A stretch of DNA of 64,000 nt, taken from assembly GCA_013339895.1 (NCBI GenBank), contig JABACO010000005.1, positions 3,789,314 through 3,853,313 of the forward strand, written 5' to 3'. The notes below the pieces were generated by a model. It searched no databases and was not told the origin of the DNA. It saw only the letters and a program-made list of their open reading frames with translations. Shown here piece by piece: positions 29,879-41,000 of the stretch. Position numbers and translations under genes: made by a program. Numbering within the stretch: position 1 is the stretch's first letter; the number at the start of each line of letters is the position of its first letter. Origin of the DNA: Ephydatia muelleri. Taxonomy: Eukaryota > Porifera > Demospongiae > Spongillida > Spongillidae.

Positions 29879-30306
29879 AGTCAAATTAAATAGAATTTCA
29901 GTAACACAGTAGTATGCCACACCCCCTGTAGTGACATTGCCATTCTACCAACACCAGATTCATGTACAGTGGCACAGTTGTTAGTTGGCATGTGCCAGAC
30001 TTTCCAAAAATGCTGTGACATTGCCGTCAGATCTGCCTGAGCTTGAGAAGTATAATAAACAAGTGTGGTAAAAGTTACTTCATGATACAATACAAGAAAG
30101 TACATTACACTTGTCCCAATTGTTCTACAGTGCATGTACATATAGCTTCTTTGGCAGTTGAACAGAATTTCTCATTTGGAAAAGGGCACTTCAGAGAATA
30201 ATCTATTGAGTGGGAGGAGAGGATTATATCATAATCAATAATACACATAACATCTTCATTTTCAATGGGTTGGTTCTCAGTACCATGGCCATAATACTAT
30301 TCAGCG

Positions 30307-30308
<2 letters not shown>
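29879..30308. other. Spacer, no gene recognised (copy A)
   Basis: 29920-30050 (CATTGCCATTCTACCAACACC) loosely resembles the upstream exon-like units. Not called. Confidence 0.4.

Positions 30309-30356
<48 letters not shown>
30309..30356. repeat. CA dinucleotide repeat (copy A)
   Basis: (CA)n with TACACA interruptions; shorter in copy B (63104-63141). Confidence 0.97.
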
Positions 30357-30363
<7 letters not shown>

Positions 30364-30666
30364 AACATTTCGATTCCACATATCGAAGAGCTGATTTATT
30401 GATAGCATGAACTTCATCAAGAATGGCATGTGTGGAAGAAGGGTGGTATGTTGGGGAGAAGGATGGCATGACATCAGTATGATGTCTACATTGTACAACC
30501 CATGCTTACCCCACCTACAAGTAGAATGAAGGTGAGGATCCATCAGATGAGGGGTATGTATCCTCATATTAGGTCATTTTATCTGGGCAATCCGGGTGCT
30601 CATTTGGCTTCACTGCAACCTGGTATATACAACATGTAAATGATCAAACCTACCAAACATCCATGC

Positions 30667-30950
30667 ACTATCCCAGTGCCTCTCCACTCCACCACACTAT
30701 CCCAGTGCCTCTCCACTCCACCACACTATCCCAGTACCTCTCCACTCCACCACACTATCCCAGTGCCTCTCCACACTATCCCAGTACCTCTCCACTCCAC
30801 CACACTATCCCAGTGCCTCTCCACTCCACCACACTATCCCAGTACCTCTCCACTCCACCACACTATCCCAGTGCCTCTCCACTCCACCACACTATCCCAG
30901 TGCCTCTCCACTCCACCACACTATCCCAGTGCCTCTCCACTCCACCACAC
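30667..30950. repeat. 29-bp minisatellite, about 10 units (copy A)
   Basis: Unit ACTATCCCAGTGCCTCTCCA plus CTCCACCAC (29 bp), with GTACC/GTGCC variants and one unit truncated to about 15 bp near 30770. Copy B exceeds 18 units. Open frames (LSQCLSTPPHYP) are artefacts. Confidence 0.97.
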
Positions 30951-32564
30951 GTTGCAGGTGTACCATCATGTGCAGATGATGGAAAGTTTGAAGGTAGTCA
31001 AGGACATCAAAGGTTTGTATGAATACATATTAAGATAGAAGCATGGGAGGTAATATTGGTATGGAGAATGATAAGATTCGATTTTGGGATGCAGTTGTTG
31101 GCATGAAACTTATTTCTGCTAGTATGCATGCAGCAAGTGTCAGTATGGCCTTTACATTTTATCCCTGAAAAATAAGAAGATTAGACCTCTGTATCTTCTA
31201 TCAGATAAATGGCACACCAGGAGACATGTCTCATGCAACTCAAATGAACTTGATATGGGTCAAGGTTTGGTTCCTCTTTAGTTTACTGGTGGTTTGTGAA
31301 ACTTGTACCCATATTAATTTGAGTTGCTGACAGGTTGCCAAGAAGTCTTTGCCCCAGGAAGTAGCAGTATATGCTGGCCTTAAGGGGACAGCTGCAAAGG
31401 ACAGAAACCCAACCAACAAGTACATGTGTACAGTAGGTGCACAATATGAATATAATATTTAACTTAATACCAATGACCACAAGCCCTGGCACAGCCAGTT
31501 CTCTCTCTAAGTCTTTGACCACAACCCCAAGAGCTGTAGCCCCTGTACTCCCATAGGAAATAATATAAGTGTGATAGAGTGTAACTTAAGATAAGACACC
31601 TGGTGGTGGTGGTATGTGTGTTTGTGTGTCGATGCTGTATGAATGCTAATACAGTGCTAATGTGTAAAGGTGTGCGCCCTCCATCTGGGTCCTCATCATG
31701 CGTTTATACTAGTCAGTTTGCCCCGAAAGGGTCAGGTGGCAACCTGGTGACTGGGTGTGAGAATAAGGCCAGGTCTGGGACCAAGGTAGCGCTGGCTGTC
31801 CTTGGGTGTGTGACCAAAGTGGTTGATGGGGGGTAGAAGCCAGAAGGGTGCCACCGGCCATTGATGAAAGTGTACAAGGTACAATATCAATGCACAGGTG
31901 GTGGTGGGAGGGTCAGCAAAATTCAGGCAGGCTATGAGACTGAATGGTTACTTTCCCAAGAACACAAGTTATATATAGCAGTACTATACATGTGCCTGAA
32001 AGGATAGGTTGTTTAGTTGGAAGGGTTGCAGACAGAGAGGCAGGCTTGACCTGCTAACAATAGACAAAGCCCCCTTTCAACACACTATATGCCCTATCTA
32101 AGAAGGGAGGGGGCAACATATTAAACCTTGTTTACTCCTTTTAAACAAAGGACTTGACACATTACCACTCACTAGACATAAAATAAACAACTAATGGTCA
32201 CACTCCCAGAGAACAGTCTAACTTAAACAACAGCACAGGTCAGTTAACCCTGTACACTCTAAGTAAATGACTACAGCCATTGTTCGACATCAGTTAACCC
32301 TATCAAGCACCACATTCCATGAGTATATTTTACCGTGAAAGGTCAGTTAACCCTGTACACTCTAAGTAAATAACCACACCCCACTGGCCCAGGGCACATG
32401 AATGAAGATGCAGTATCTATCACATAACACCACATCAAGTCATTTATAAAAGCAAACCTAAAACAGTCCTGTCGTATTTATACATGTACAGGTACAGGAC
32501 TTGTATCCCTCCACTCTAATTTGTATTTAAAATCACGTATAAATTTCTGGAAATCATATGTTTG
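30951..32564. other. End of copy A, no gene recognised
   Basis: A splice-bounded 57-nt block follows the minisatellite (GCAG, VYHHVQMMESLKVVKDIK, GTTTGT at about 30958-31013) but is not called. AGGTCAGTTAACCCTGTACA plus CTCTAAGTAAAT is repeated at about 32237-32268 and 32339-32370. This part of the unit is not represented for copy B within the window. Confidence 0.5.
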
Positions 32565-33013
32565 TACCTTGAACCTGATTCCAATGCAAGGATACAGCAA
32601 TGATACAAGTGCCCAGACTTATTTTCACCTTCAGATCGCTCCAGCCTTTGCTGACTTCTCTTGGTGGTTGGTGTGTCAGCTGCTCTGCATCTATGTGAAA
32701 AGCTCGGATCTGTCCACGGGAGGTAGGGAGAAGAGAGAGGAGGGGAGGGGAGGGAGAAAGGAGAAGAGGGAGGGATGGATGACTATACACACCCATAGCA
32801 ACTAACCGTGTTCTCAAGTGTGCTAATCCCCTCTCCATGTCCTCATGCTTCCTCTACCTGATAACTGGCCAAGTCCCTCCCATAGTGATCAGAGTTGTGT
32901 TCTTTCATTCATCCATGTGCAGTGCACACACACATAAACATACACATAGACCTAGGCAAATGACAGCCCAAGACTGCTAACTGTACATTTGTGTTATACA
33001 TGTGTGTGCATAC

Positions 33014-33126
33014 CTTCCTTGCCGCTCCAGGTTGGGAAATGGTGACATCTGGGAGGAAGATGTAAGCCTTCTGAGGTGGTAGAAGGCTCACCCACCTGAT
33101 GTTGCCATAGGAGTCTCTCAACTTGT
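33014..33126 (-). CDS. Internal exon of an unknown minus-strand gene (copy B)
   Basis: Same 113-nt exon as 449-561, same phases (1 in, 0 out) and same peptide (DKLRDSYGNIRWVSLLPP.. PGAARK). The acceptor is AATGTCAG because the intron has an extra ACATTTACACATATA-like stretch compared with A. Confidence 0.5.
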
Positions 33127-33612
33127 CTGACATTTACACATATAAGACTGGGGAGGAGGATTAGGGATAGTTTGTGAATGCTGGGGATGAGACTAGATTA
33201 GGGACATGGGATAAGGGATAAGGGGAGGAACATTAAGGGACCCTGTAGGAGGCTATGAAAACGAATTATACCGGTATACAGGAAGGGGGACTCACTTGTT
33301 GTTGATTGCTAGCTGGACTGCATGATGTCACGTAGTGGTGACGACATCATAAGGGGAGTGGCAGTATTAGGCTAGCTTACGAATCTCTTTGCAGTGGGAT
33401 GTCGTAGTCCTATTGGCCAATCTGACTTTCAGCTTCGTACACGTAGTCTAGTACTGGCTCTAAATAATGCACACCACCTGTCAACCACCCTGCGCTGATC
33501 TACCCTTCGCTAACTTTTAGGCGTCTTCCGTGCGCATTTTTCATCGGTAGAGGATTTCCCTATTCCATGATCCAAAGCTAATTGCGTTACAAGTACATAT
33601 TGTTCGGTAATA

Positions 33613-33634
33613 CCAGAGATAATATTATCTCTGG
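33613..33634. repeat. Perfect 22-bp palindrome, insertion unique to copy B
   Basis: CCAGAGATAAT and its complement, with GGTAATA on both sides (33606-33612 and 33633-33639). Copy A has a single GGTAATA and no palindrome. The stem matches that of the 26-bp palindrome at 3411 and 35855. Confidence 0.9.
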
Positions 33635-33835
33635 TAATACTTCCTGCGTTAATTGCGAATTTATACGCAATATCATGTACAGAATGTGCCATTATTCTGT
33701 TTGCGGTCGTCATATCATTCTGGATCACATTTTAACTTGCTATCATACCTGGTTCAGACAGATAATTGAATGGTGGCCACTTCATATCTTGTACAGAGTA
33801 CAGAAATTTGGCGATATAATAAGTGTGGGCGCAAT

Positions 33836-34130
33836 TTATTAATTTTGGATGCAACTCTGCAGCTGAAGTTCGGGAGCATGTGGTTAATGATCTGAAGTGT
33901 TCTTGGATGGATTTCCATACCCTTAGCAGTTGAGACTTACGGTTGCTGGGGAGCAGAAGCTCAGTCCACCATTTCTCGTCTAGCATCCCGTCTGGCCATC
34001 CAGTTGCAATGCAGCAAATCCAAGGCCATCACTACCATCTACCAACGCCTCAGTATAACACATTAGAGCAAATACCAGAGCTTTGCTTTCACGTTCAGGC
34101 TTTTTCAGGTCTGAGAGTGGAGTTTAACAT
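33836..34130 (+). mobile_element. Non-LTR retroelement C-terminal fragment (copy B)
   Basis: Counterpart of 1240-1560: LGWISIPLAVETYGCWGA and SRLASRLAIQLQCSKSKA; here TTIYQRLSIT continues where A has a stop. It is shorter owing to small deletions and frameshifted. Confidence 0.5.
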
Positions 34131-34239
34131 TCAAGTGGTGTATATGTGTAATTGTATTGCTGTTCATAAGTGTTTGGATGCATATAATTATAAACAAAGC
34201 ATCAAAATTTAAAAAATGGTGTTAAAATGCTACATGTAA

Positions 34240-35016
34240 TCAGTAACCAGCTGCACAACCTTTCAGTTCTATGACTTTTGGTATTACTTTTTTTAAGTGC
34301 CCTATATATTTATAACACTTCTCCTTGTCAACAGTTCTCCAATTCCATTGATGAGCTCCTGCTTGCGGGTTTTGGGCTTAACAACTCTGCGTTGGTATTC
34401 TTTCAGCTCATGCCAGAGATTTTCTATACGATTGATATCCGGAGATTCTGCTGGTGTTCTCCACCAATTGATCCCATTTGCATTCATCCATGCTGCAGCA
34501 TACCTAGATGTATATGTTTCGGGTCATTATTCATCATCAACCTGTGACCGCCCGGATATTACAGTGCAGTACTTTGGTTGGATGTTTAGCCCTGCATGCA
34601 TGCAATATCAGGTTAATGCACGTGACATTCACGCATACATGTACATCCACATGTATTATAACATTACCTTGGCTTAGGTCAATCTTACGGCAGCAAAATC
34701 TCCTGTGATTTTCCAGCTGCACCGAGCCCATATTACATTGTCAAAAGTGTCGTTTACGTTCTGCGGTTGTTTCATCATCGCTTTGCATTTGTTGCTCGAC
34801 AATGGCTATGACTTGTGGTCTAATCTTTGTCGGTCCACCCGAGCCATGCTTGCGACTGATGGTCTGAGTGTTCCTTAATCTCACAAGGAATTCGTTCACA
34901 CACTTTCGTGTGCCCAGTAGGTTTTCTTCACGAAGTAGCTTCGCTATAGTTGGCGCTCGTTTTCCAGCCGCAAAGTGAAGAAGAATACGCTGCTTTTTAT
35001 AGTTCGAGTATACCAT
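34240..35016 (-). mobile_element. Degenerate Tc1/mariner transposase (copy B)
   Basis: Same element as 1665-2575. N-terminal HTH block KQRILLHFAAGKRAPTIAKL and C-terminal SPDINRIENLWHELKEYQ are intact in sequence. About 100 bp between the KHPTKV block and the NDPKH region are deleted relative to A, so the second catalytic Asp motif is lost here. Confidence 0.8.
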
Positions 35017-35929
35017 TCTATGCCCTAGCTTGAGTACGTGCTATAGTCGATCGTCGTACCCAGCGTCACTTCTAATTTATAGTTTTACAAACAGCGCTAA
35101 CAAACGCGTTCCGTGCAAACCTGATGCGGCCGTGGTTCAATTGCAATCCAATTTTAAAAAAATCATATCCAGAAATGCGCAAAGGGAATTGACAATTGCT
35201 ACGGTTTGTACATTCGCGTATACTTCCGGATAACTCTCATAGAAAATGAACGGCTGTTTATAAACTTGATTGTTAATTAATAACGTAATAGGGTACAACT
35301 TTTGTGGCTATCAACATTGCTTCATATACGTACGATCTTGATTTAGCTGAACAAAAAAAAACTACTTTGTATTGAAAATTGTTGTGAAAACAGCACTTTC
35401 CATAGAGATGTATGGAAAATCAATATTTGCACACCTAATTAATGTATTCTGCAGCTCATAATTCTTACACCAGTTTAGATTCAGATTTGTGGGCCCCCAG
35501 AATAAGAGATCATGCAGTTGTATTATCTTTAGAGGTATTTTAAATAATTTACCTATTCTAGATTTTGGCCATTTGAATTTTAAATTGTTTTTTGTCACAA
35601 GACTAGGATTCAATTAGCGCCATGTTGTTGAGTATTTTTAATGTGGCTTCCATGGATACGGATGTATGGCTAATTGTAGGGTGTGTAACCGGTTATCAGG
35701 TTATTCGGGTTATTCGGATATTCGCAAAAACCTATCCGTTCGAATAGCATTTTAGCATTACTCGGAAAAATCGATTAGTGAATTTAATCTATTCGAAATA
35801 ACCGGTTTATACTTCTCCATTCGGAGGTACTTAGGTATTCGTCGCCCATTATTCCAGAGATAATATATATATTATCTCTGATTATTCGAATACCGTTTTA
35901 TCCTAATATCCGGATATGATTTTCAACAG
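35017..35929. other. AT-rich spacer with CCGGTTAT / TTCGAATA repeats (copy B)
   Basis: Counterpart of 2576-3489, with the 26-bp CAGAGATAATATA palindrome at 35855-35880. No gene. Confidence 0.5.
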
Positions 35930-36994
35930 CATAATTATAGAGTTTGCCTTTCCTCGATCTTCGAAGTGTCGTTCCCGACCGATAGAAAGTTTGAATTCAA
36001 GCTAGAAATTAAAAGTAACAGAAGGTACTAACTAGTTCTCGTATGTTCTTGTAGCCACGATTTTATTCACCAGCGATACTTACTGTTGAAGTTTATCCTG
36101 AATTGCGGTATTATTATTTCATTCTTTTAGGAGGAGGCGCCACATTTTGTAGAGCTGCAATCAGTAAGTGCTCCTTAACAATGAGCAACAAAGGATCTGG
36201 TACCGAATGGTACATCCTTTGCATGAATGGATTTGGCTTCTTTCTCACCCCATGAGACCGAATCCAATATGTGTTTGCCATGCCAATACGCTATTTGAGC
36301 ATATTTTATTCTTAGTTAAACCTGGAGGGTCTTGTGTATATGGTTGCCAACTAACACTTATTTGCATAAATAAACGTTTGTGGGTGAGTGGCTCATCATG
36401 TCATTGCCTGTGTTAATTGCACAGACTGAGTGCAAATCGTCTGCAAACTCTCTGCACTTGTATGAACTCCTTTTTCCCCTTCTTTCTCTAGCCTCCGTCA
36501 AGAAGCGGCCATACACTCTGGTTTACCTTCATTACGTGGATCCCCATACAATACTGCCCCTTTTATTCATAAAAACTCACGTCTAGATCACAGGTTTAAA
36601 AAAATCGTGGCTAGTTCTGTGTGTTGTATATGTGTTTCCCCATGTGTGCTGATAAGCTTTATTCTCGCCAAACGTTTTCTATTGGTTAGTTCCTCCACTA
36701 CGCACGCTTAAAGTAACTGTCTCTTTTCCCGCCAAAGACACATGGGCGTGAAAACGGGCTGCGCATATCACTGATAATAATGCTTGTACTTGCGCGTCGA
36801 TGGTTTTGTTTACAGATATGTTACAGCATTTGCAGATGCTATTTATTTTTACTAAATGTCTCAAAGTAAGTATGATTTGTGGTTCGCAAAACATGAACAT
36901 TATAATGAGATATGATATTACTTTTGGTTATGGTTCTTTGTAAATTACGGTATTGTCTAATTATCAACTTATTGTCCAGCCGCAAACGTCCGTG
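35930..36994 (-). mobile_element. One-ended internally deleted DNA transposon (copy B)
   Basis: Same site and content as 3490-4561; right terminal repeat GCCGCAAACGTCCGTG at 36979-36994. Copy B thus holds this relic plus the complete inverted relative at 57776-59746. Confidence 0.7.
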
Positions 36995-37645
36995 GGCGAT
37001 CAAGATGTTGGTAAGTGCAGTGCGATATAGTAGTTATAACTTATTAAATACAGTAAGATACTAATAGCATCCGACCGCTCGGTTCACCTGATCCTGCTCG
37101 CGCATCTCTACCCATCAGGTCGTCTTCTTTGCGATAGCATATGCATGTGGACAGTGGACTGTACTCTCTCAAGGTATGTGCGCCAAACTGATCTGATATC
37201 CCTGTAGTTGTTTCGTTTGCCAATAGGCCGCGTGATGCATTTCGAATATTCCCGTAAAGCCTGTGCACCATCAAAGCGGATCGTGTATTTATTTACATTG
37301 AGTGGCATGTACGTTTGGCAGATTTCGTTATGGTCACATGACACATGAAAAAAGCCGACCAAATATTCATACGATCACAATTCACTTATTAGTGTGGTAA
37401 CAGTGAAATTAAAGGCAATGACTCGCTGTATTCTTTCACAGTTCCAAGCTGTTCCAAGCCTCCCCTGTAACATGCAGTAAAAATATTTTTAGTTTCATGA
37501 ACAGTGGGGCAGGCTACCGGCTCCAGTGGCCCTGCAATATACCGGAACATATAGATGTATTAATTTGGCATATACTGGTAGACATAATGGGGTGACTCAA
37601 AAATCCAATTTCTACTGCAATTATTCCTTTTCTCACATTTATCAG
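36995..37645. other. Upstream of the receptor Ig exon; first exon(s) not identified (copy B)
   Basis: Same as 4562-5212, including the weak candidate Ig-end piece ALQYTGTYRCINLAYT at about 37527-37580. Confidence 0.3.
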
Positions 37646-38011
37646 GGCAGTCACTTCCCTGTGTATCAAATGGCCAGCCCTGTTCAGACCAGCTATGTCC
37701 AAACACTGCAGTACAGTTGACTTGTAACATTCCCAATAACAAACTTGGGAGTACCACACAATGGATGACATCATCTCCAAACTGTACTCTGGAATTGGAA
37801 CAACGTGCTGTCTTCAACTGTAGTGGTCAATCCTCATCACCTCCTCCATGCCCTCCTTTTACAGCAGTAAATGCAGTGACTGGCCCTAATCTCCCATGCA
37901 ATACTTCCACACTCTCATTTATGATGTCACCTAACCTAAATGGGACCTTAATAACATGTGCTACAGCAACAGTAGCTGACATCATTGGATCAATCACACT
38001 GAATTCTGTAG
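37646..38011 (+). CDS. Exon: Ig-like domain (copy B)
   Basis: One codon shorter than in A (AVNAVTGPN versus AVNAEVTSPN). Changes include QSCSD to QPCSD and SATQW to STTQW. Same cysteines and Trp. Confidence 0.65.
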
Positions 38012-41000
38012 GTAAGATGACAGTATAGTGCTTGTGGCTCATCCACGCAAGCTAGATAACCAATTTGTTCACTTGTGGATTAACCTGGTCCCATTACATG
38101 TATGTACTCACACGAGTTAGACACACTATGACATTTCTATGCAGTTCCCCATCACTTTCATGCATGTGCACAGCTCTTACATGTGTGCATGCATATTCAC
38201 ATTGTTGTGAGAACGGCATCTTTCATTCAGGGGTCGTGGGTGGTATGAAGATAAAATAATGTGTTATGGTAGCTTCATGTGAGGCCAGGTCATGTGAGGC
38301 CGGGTCATGTGAGGCCAGGTCATGTGAGGCCAGGTCATGTGAGGCCAGGTCATGTGAGGCCAGGTCATGTGAGGCCAGGTCATGTGAGGCCAGGTCATGT
38401 GAGGCCAGGTCATGTGAGGCCAGGTCATGTGAGGCCAGGTCATGTGAGGCCAGGTCATGTGAGGCCAGGTCATGTGAGGCCAGGTCATGTGAGGCCAGGT
38501 CATGTGAGGCCAGGTCATGTGAGGCCAGGTCATGTGAGGCCAGGTCATGTGAGGCCAGGTCATGTGAGGCCAGGTCATGTGAGGCCAGGTCATGTGAGGC
38601 CAGGTCATGTGAGGCCAGGTCATGTGAGGCCAGGTCATGTGAGGCCAGGTCAGTTCCCAATCGCCCCATTTTGAGATCTTAGGGTGCCCAATAGCTAGAA
38701 CATTACATATATGTGCAAACGTTTTTGCCTCGAAATGTCTCGAAGCTCGTAAACTTTTGCTCCGCTTGATTGATGTTGCTGCCACAGACCCACAAGTGGC
38801 TTTTACTTTACTATGTTTGTGTGGTAGTTTTTGCAAGTTAAGTTACTTGGCTCTCTAAACTCCAACTACTTTGGTTTTAGATGCTTTCAAGCTTTTTGAT
38901 GATGACGTCCACCACTGTTTCATGGACTATATAGGTTTCACAACTTCTGATGAGGCATCAGGTGTCAGGCCCAACTTGGCCTCAACAGGCATAGTCTAGG
39001 GTTACTCGCTGTCCCTTCACTCCAGCTCAGCATCTATTGCCTTCTTCTGTACTTCTGGTGATTATGATTCTGATGACATACACCTTACAAATGCCTTGAC
39101 CACTTCAATGCTCATGTTTCCCTAATCAACAAACACTCTGTTAATTCAGTGGTCTCCTCACCTCTCAGTCAGAAGCTCTTATCTTCAAAAGTGGAGAACT
39201 ATACCTTTCAAGATATTTTGACCAATCCTCACCTGCCAACAAGGCTCAGTTTCAGCCCCCCACGAGCGACATCCTGGCTACCAGTTATTCCCTCCACATC
39301 CCTCGGTCTACATCTTGACCCAATTGAATTGTGGGTAGCTATCATGTGGTGGATGAGTCTAGATACCTCCCAGGGCTCTCAGTGTGCTTTCTGTCCTGCC
39401 CATACTCTGGACCCTCTTGGACACCACGCTTTCACCTACAAATGGGGGGGTGTCTCATGCCATAATGCACTCATGGACACCCTATAGTGCACTTCCTCAA
39501 CCATGCGCATGTTTCTGTAAAAGTTGATGCTGGAGTTGGGCTTTTTCCTGGCTATTCACAGTCACGACCTGTTGACATTCTGGTGCAGAATTGGGACCTT
39601 GGATGGACCATGTCCCTAGACATCTCCTTTGTCTCACCGCTGAATTCTTCAACTTTACCTGAAGCGGACAGGAGCAATGGTTGGTGCAGTCCTTGAGGTG
39701 ATGGAGAGCAGAAAACACAAGGCCAATGATGGAAAGTGCTTATAGCTCTAGGGTGGGTCTCAACCCCCATAGCAGCTGACTCCTATGGGGCTTGGGGCAG
39801 AGAGGCTTTCATTTTTCTGGCATAACTCACAGCTAGGCTTGCGATCCATAAGTCACTGCCCAAGTCGAGGGCATCTTTCAACATGTTTTTTTAACTTAAG
39901 CATTTGCTTAATAAGAGCAAATGCCAGACCCATCCTCTTAAGGGGTATAGAACCTAACCATGTGCATGTAGTTGTTAGTATTTTAATGTAGTTGGACTGT
40001 AGGCTTCACTTTCATTATTTATAATAAAATTAATAGTATTGTGTGTACTTATGTTATACATCTTTTGTTACAACTATTAATATCATCCTATATACGATAT
40101 ATTAATGTAAGACAAATTATCGTTAACAAATTATGGTTCTCTCAAATAAATTTCTTCAGAAAGAGAGTTTACAATGCATGCCTGTCTCAATTCCCAAATG
40201 CATTTCTTAATTGCTGGGAAACATCATAGATGCATGACATACCCACATCTAATGACTGACGTCGTCGTCGGAAATTTGGATTACGTCTAGTTAACCAGCG
40301 GGTATTAGTTCTGTCATAATACACAATTGCATGACAAATGTGTGTATACATGTATTTCTGCATGCACAAAATGTATCATCATAATTGCCTGCACATGTCC
40401 TGCATGTATTTCTTTGTGTCATTGCACTGGCAACATTTGCCTAATTTGGTGTCAGAATATAACTATAAAATATATCGGTAGCCTGCCTTATCAGTTGTCA
40501 GTTAATGTTTTCGATCCGGGGTTTACCAAGTGATTAATCCTGAATAGTAAAAGCTTTCATTACTAGCAAATAAACTATCAGTGGAAGATTACCAATTGCC
40601 ATGTTTGTTTATCTACCTTTGCCTAAGAGATGTACTGCATTTTATAACACAAATATATTTTAGTGCATTATTATATCAGCGATAATCTATCTCATAATTT
40701 TGAGAAATACTGTGTGTGCATATATTAACTTTGGTTAGCACAAAAATTTAATTCAAACCTTCATATATATTATGTACTTTGCTAACGTTTTGGATGTAAA
40801 CCTTCATAAAAGATATCCTCAAATTGTAAGTGCCAAATAGGTTGGCAGTTTGGGAATTTTTTAATCTGTATAATTCCAAAGAATTTCGACACCAAAAATG
40901 TACGGGTTAACCCCTAACTTTTGGGGTTAACCCTCAAGACATTAATATACTAGGGATGATTTCAACACTATCACTATATTTATATTTCTGTTCAATGAAC

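Larger units (their letters stand above)
1..32564. repeat. Copy A of a ~32.5 kb head-to-tail duplicated block
   Basis: Base 1 onward (taccttggacctgattcaa) matches base 32565 onward (taccttgaacctgattccaa), and the match continues in order across the block with SNPs and small indels. Copy A carries a 2.1 kb insertion (12134-14268) absent from B. It lacks the B-only transposon at 57776-59746, the B-only MITE at 43685-43928 and the B-only local duplication at 43581-45265. A genuine segmental duplication and a false join of two haplotypes both fit the data. Confidence 0.95.

Noticed and set aside
30640-31038. Open frames of 119-132 codons with LSQCLSTPPHYP repeats
   Set aside because: 29-bp minisatellite translated in shifting frames.
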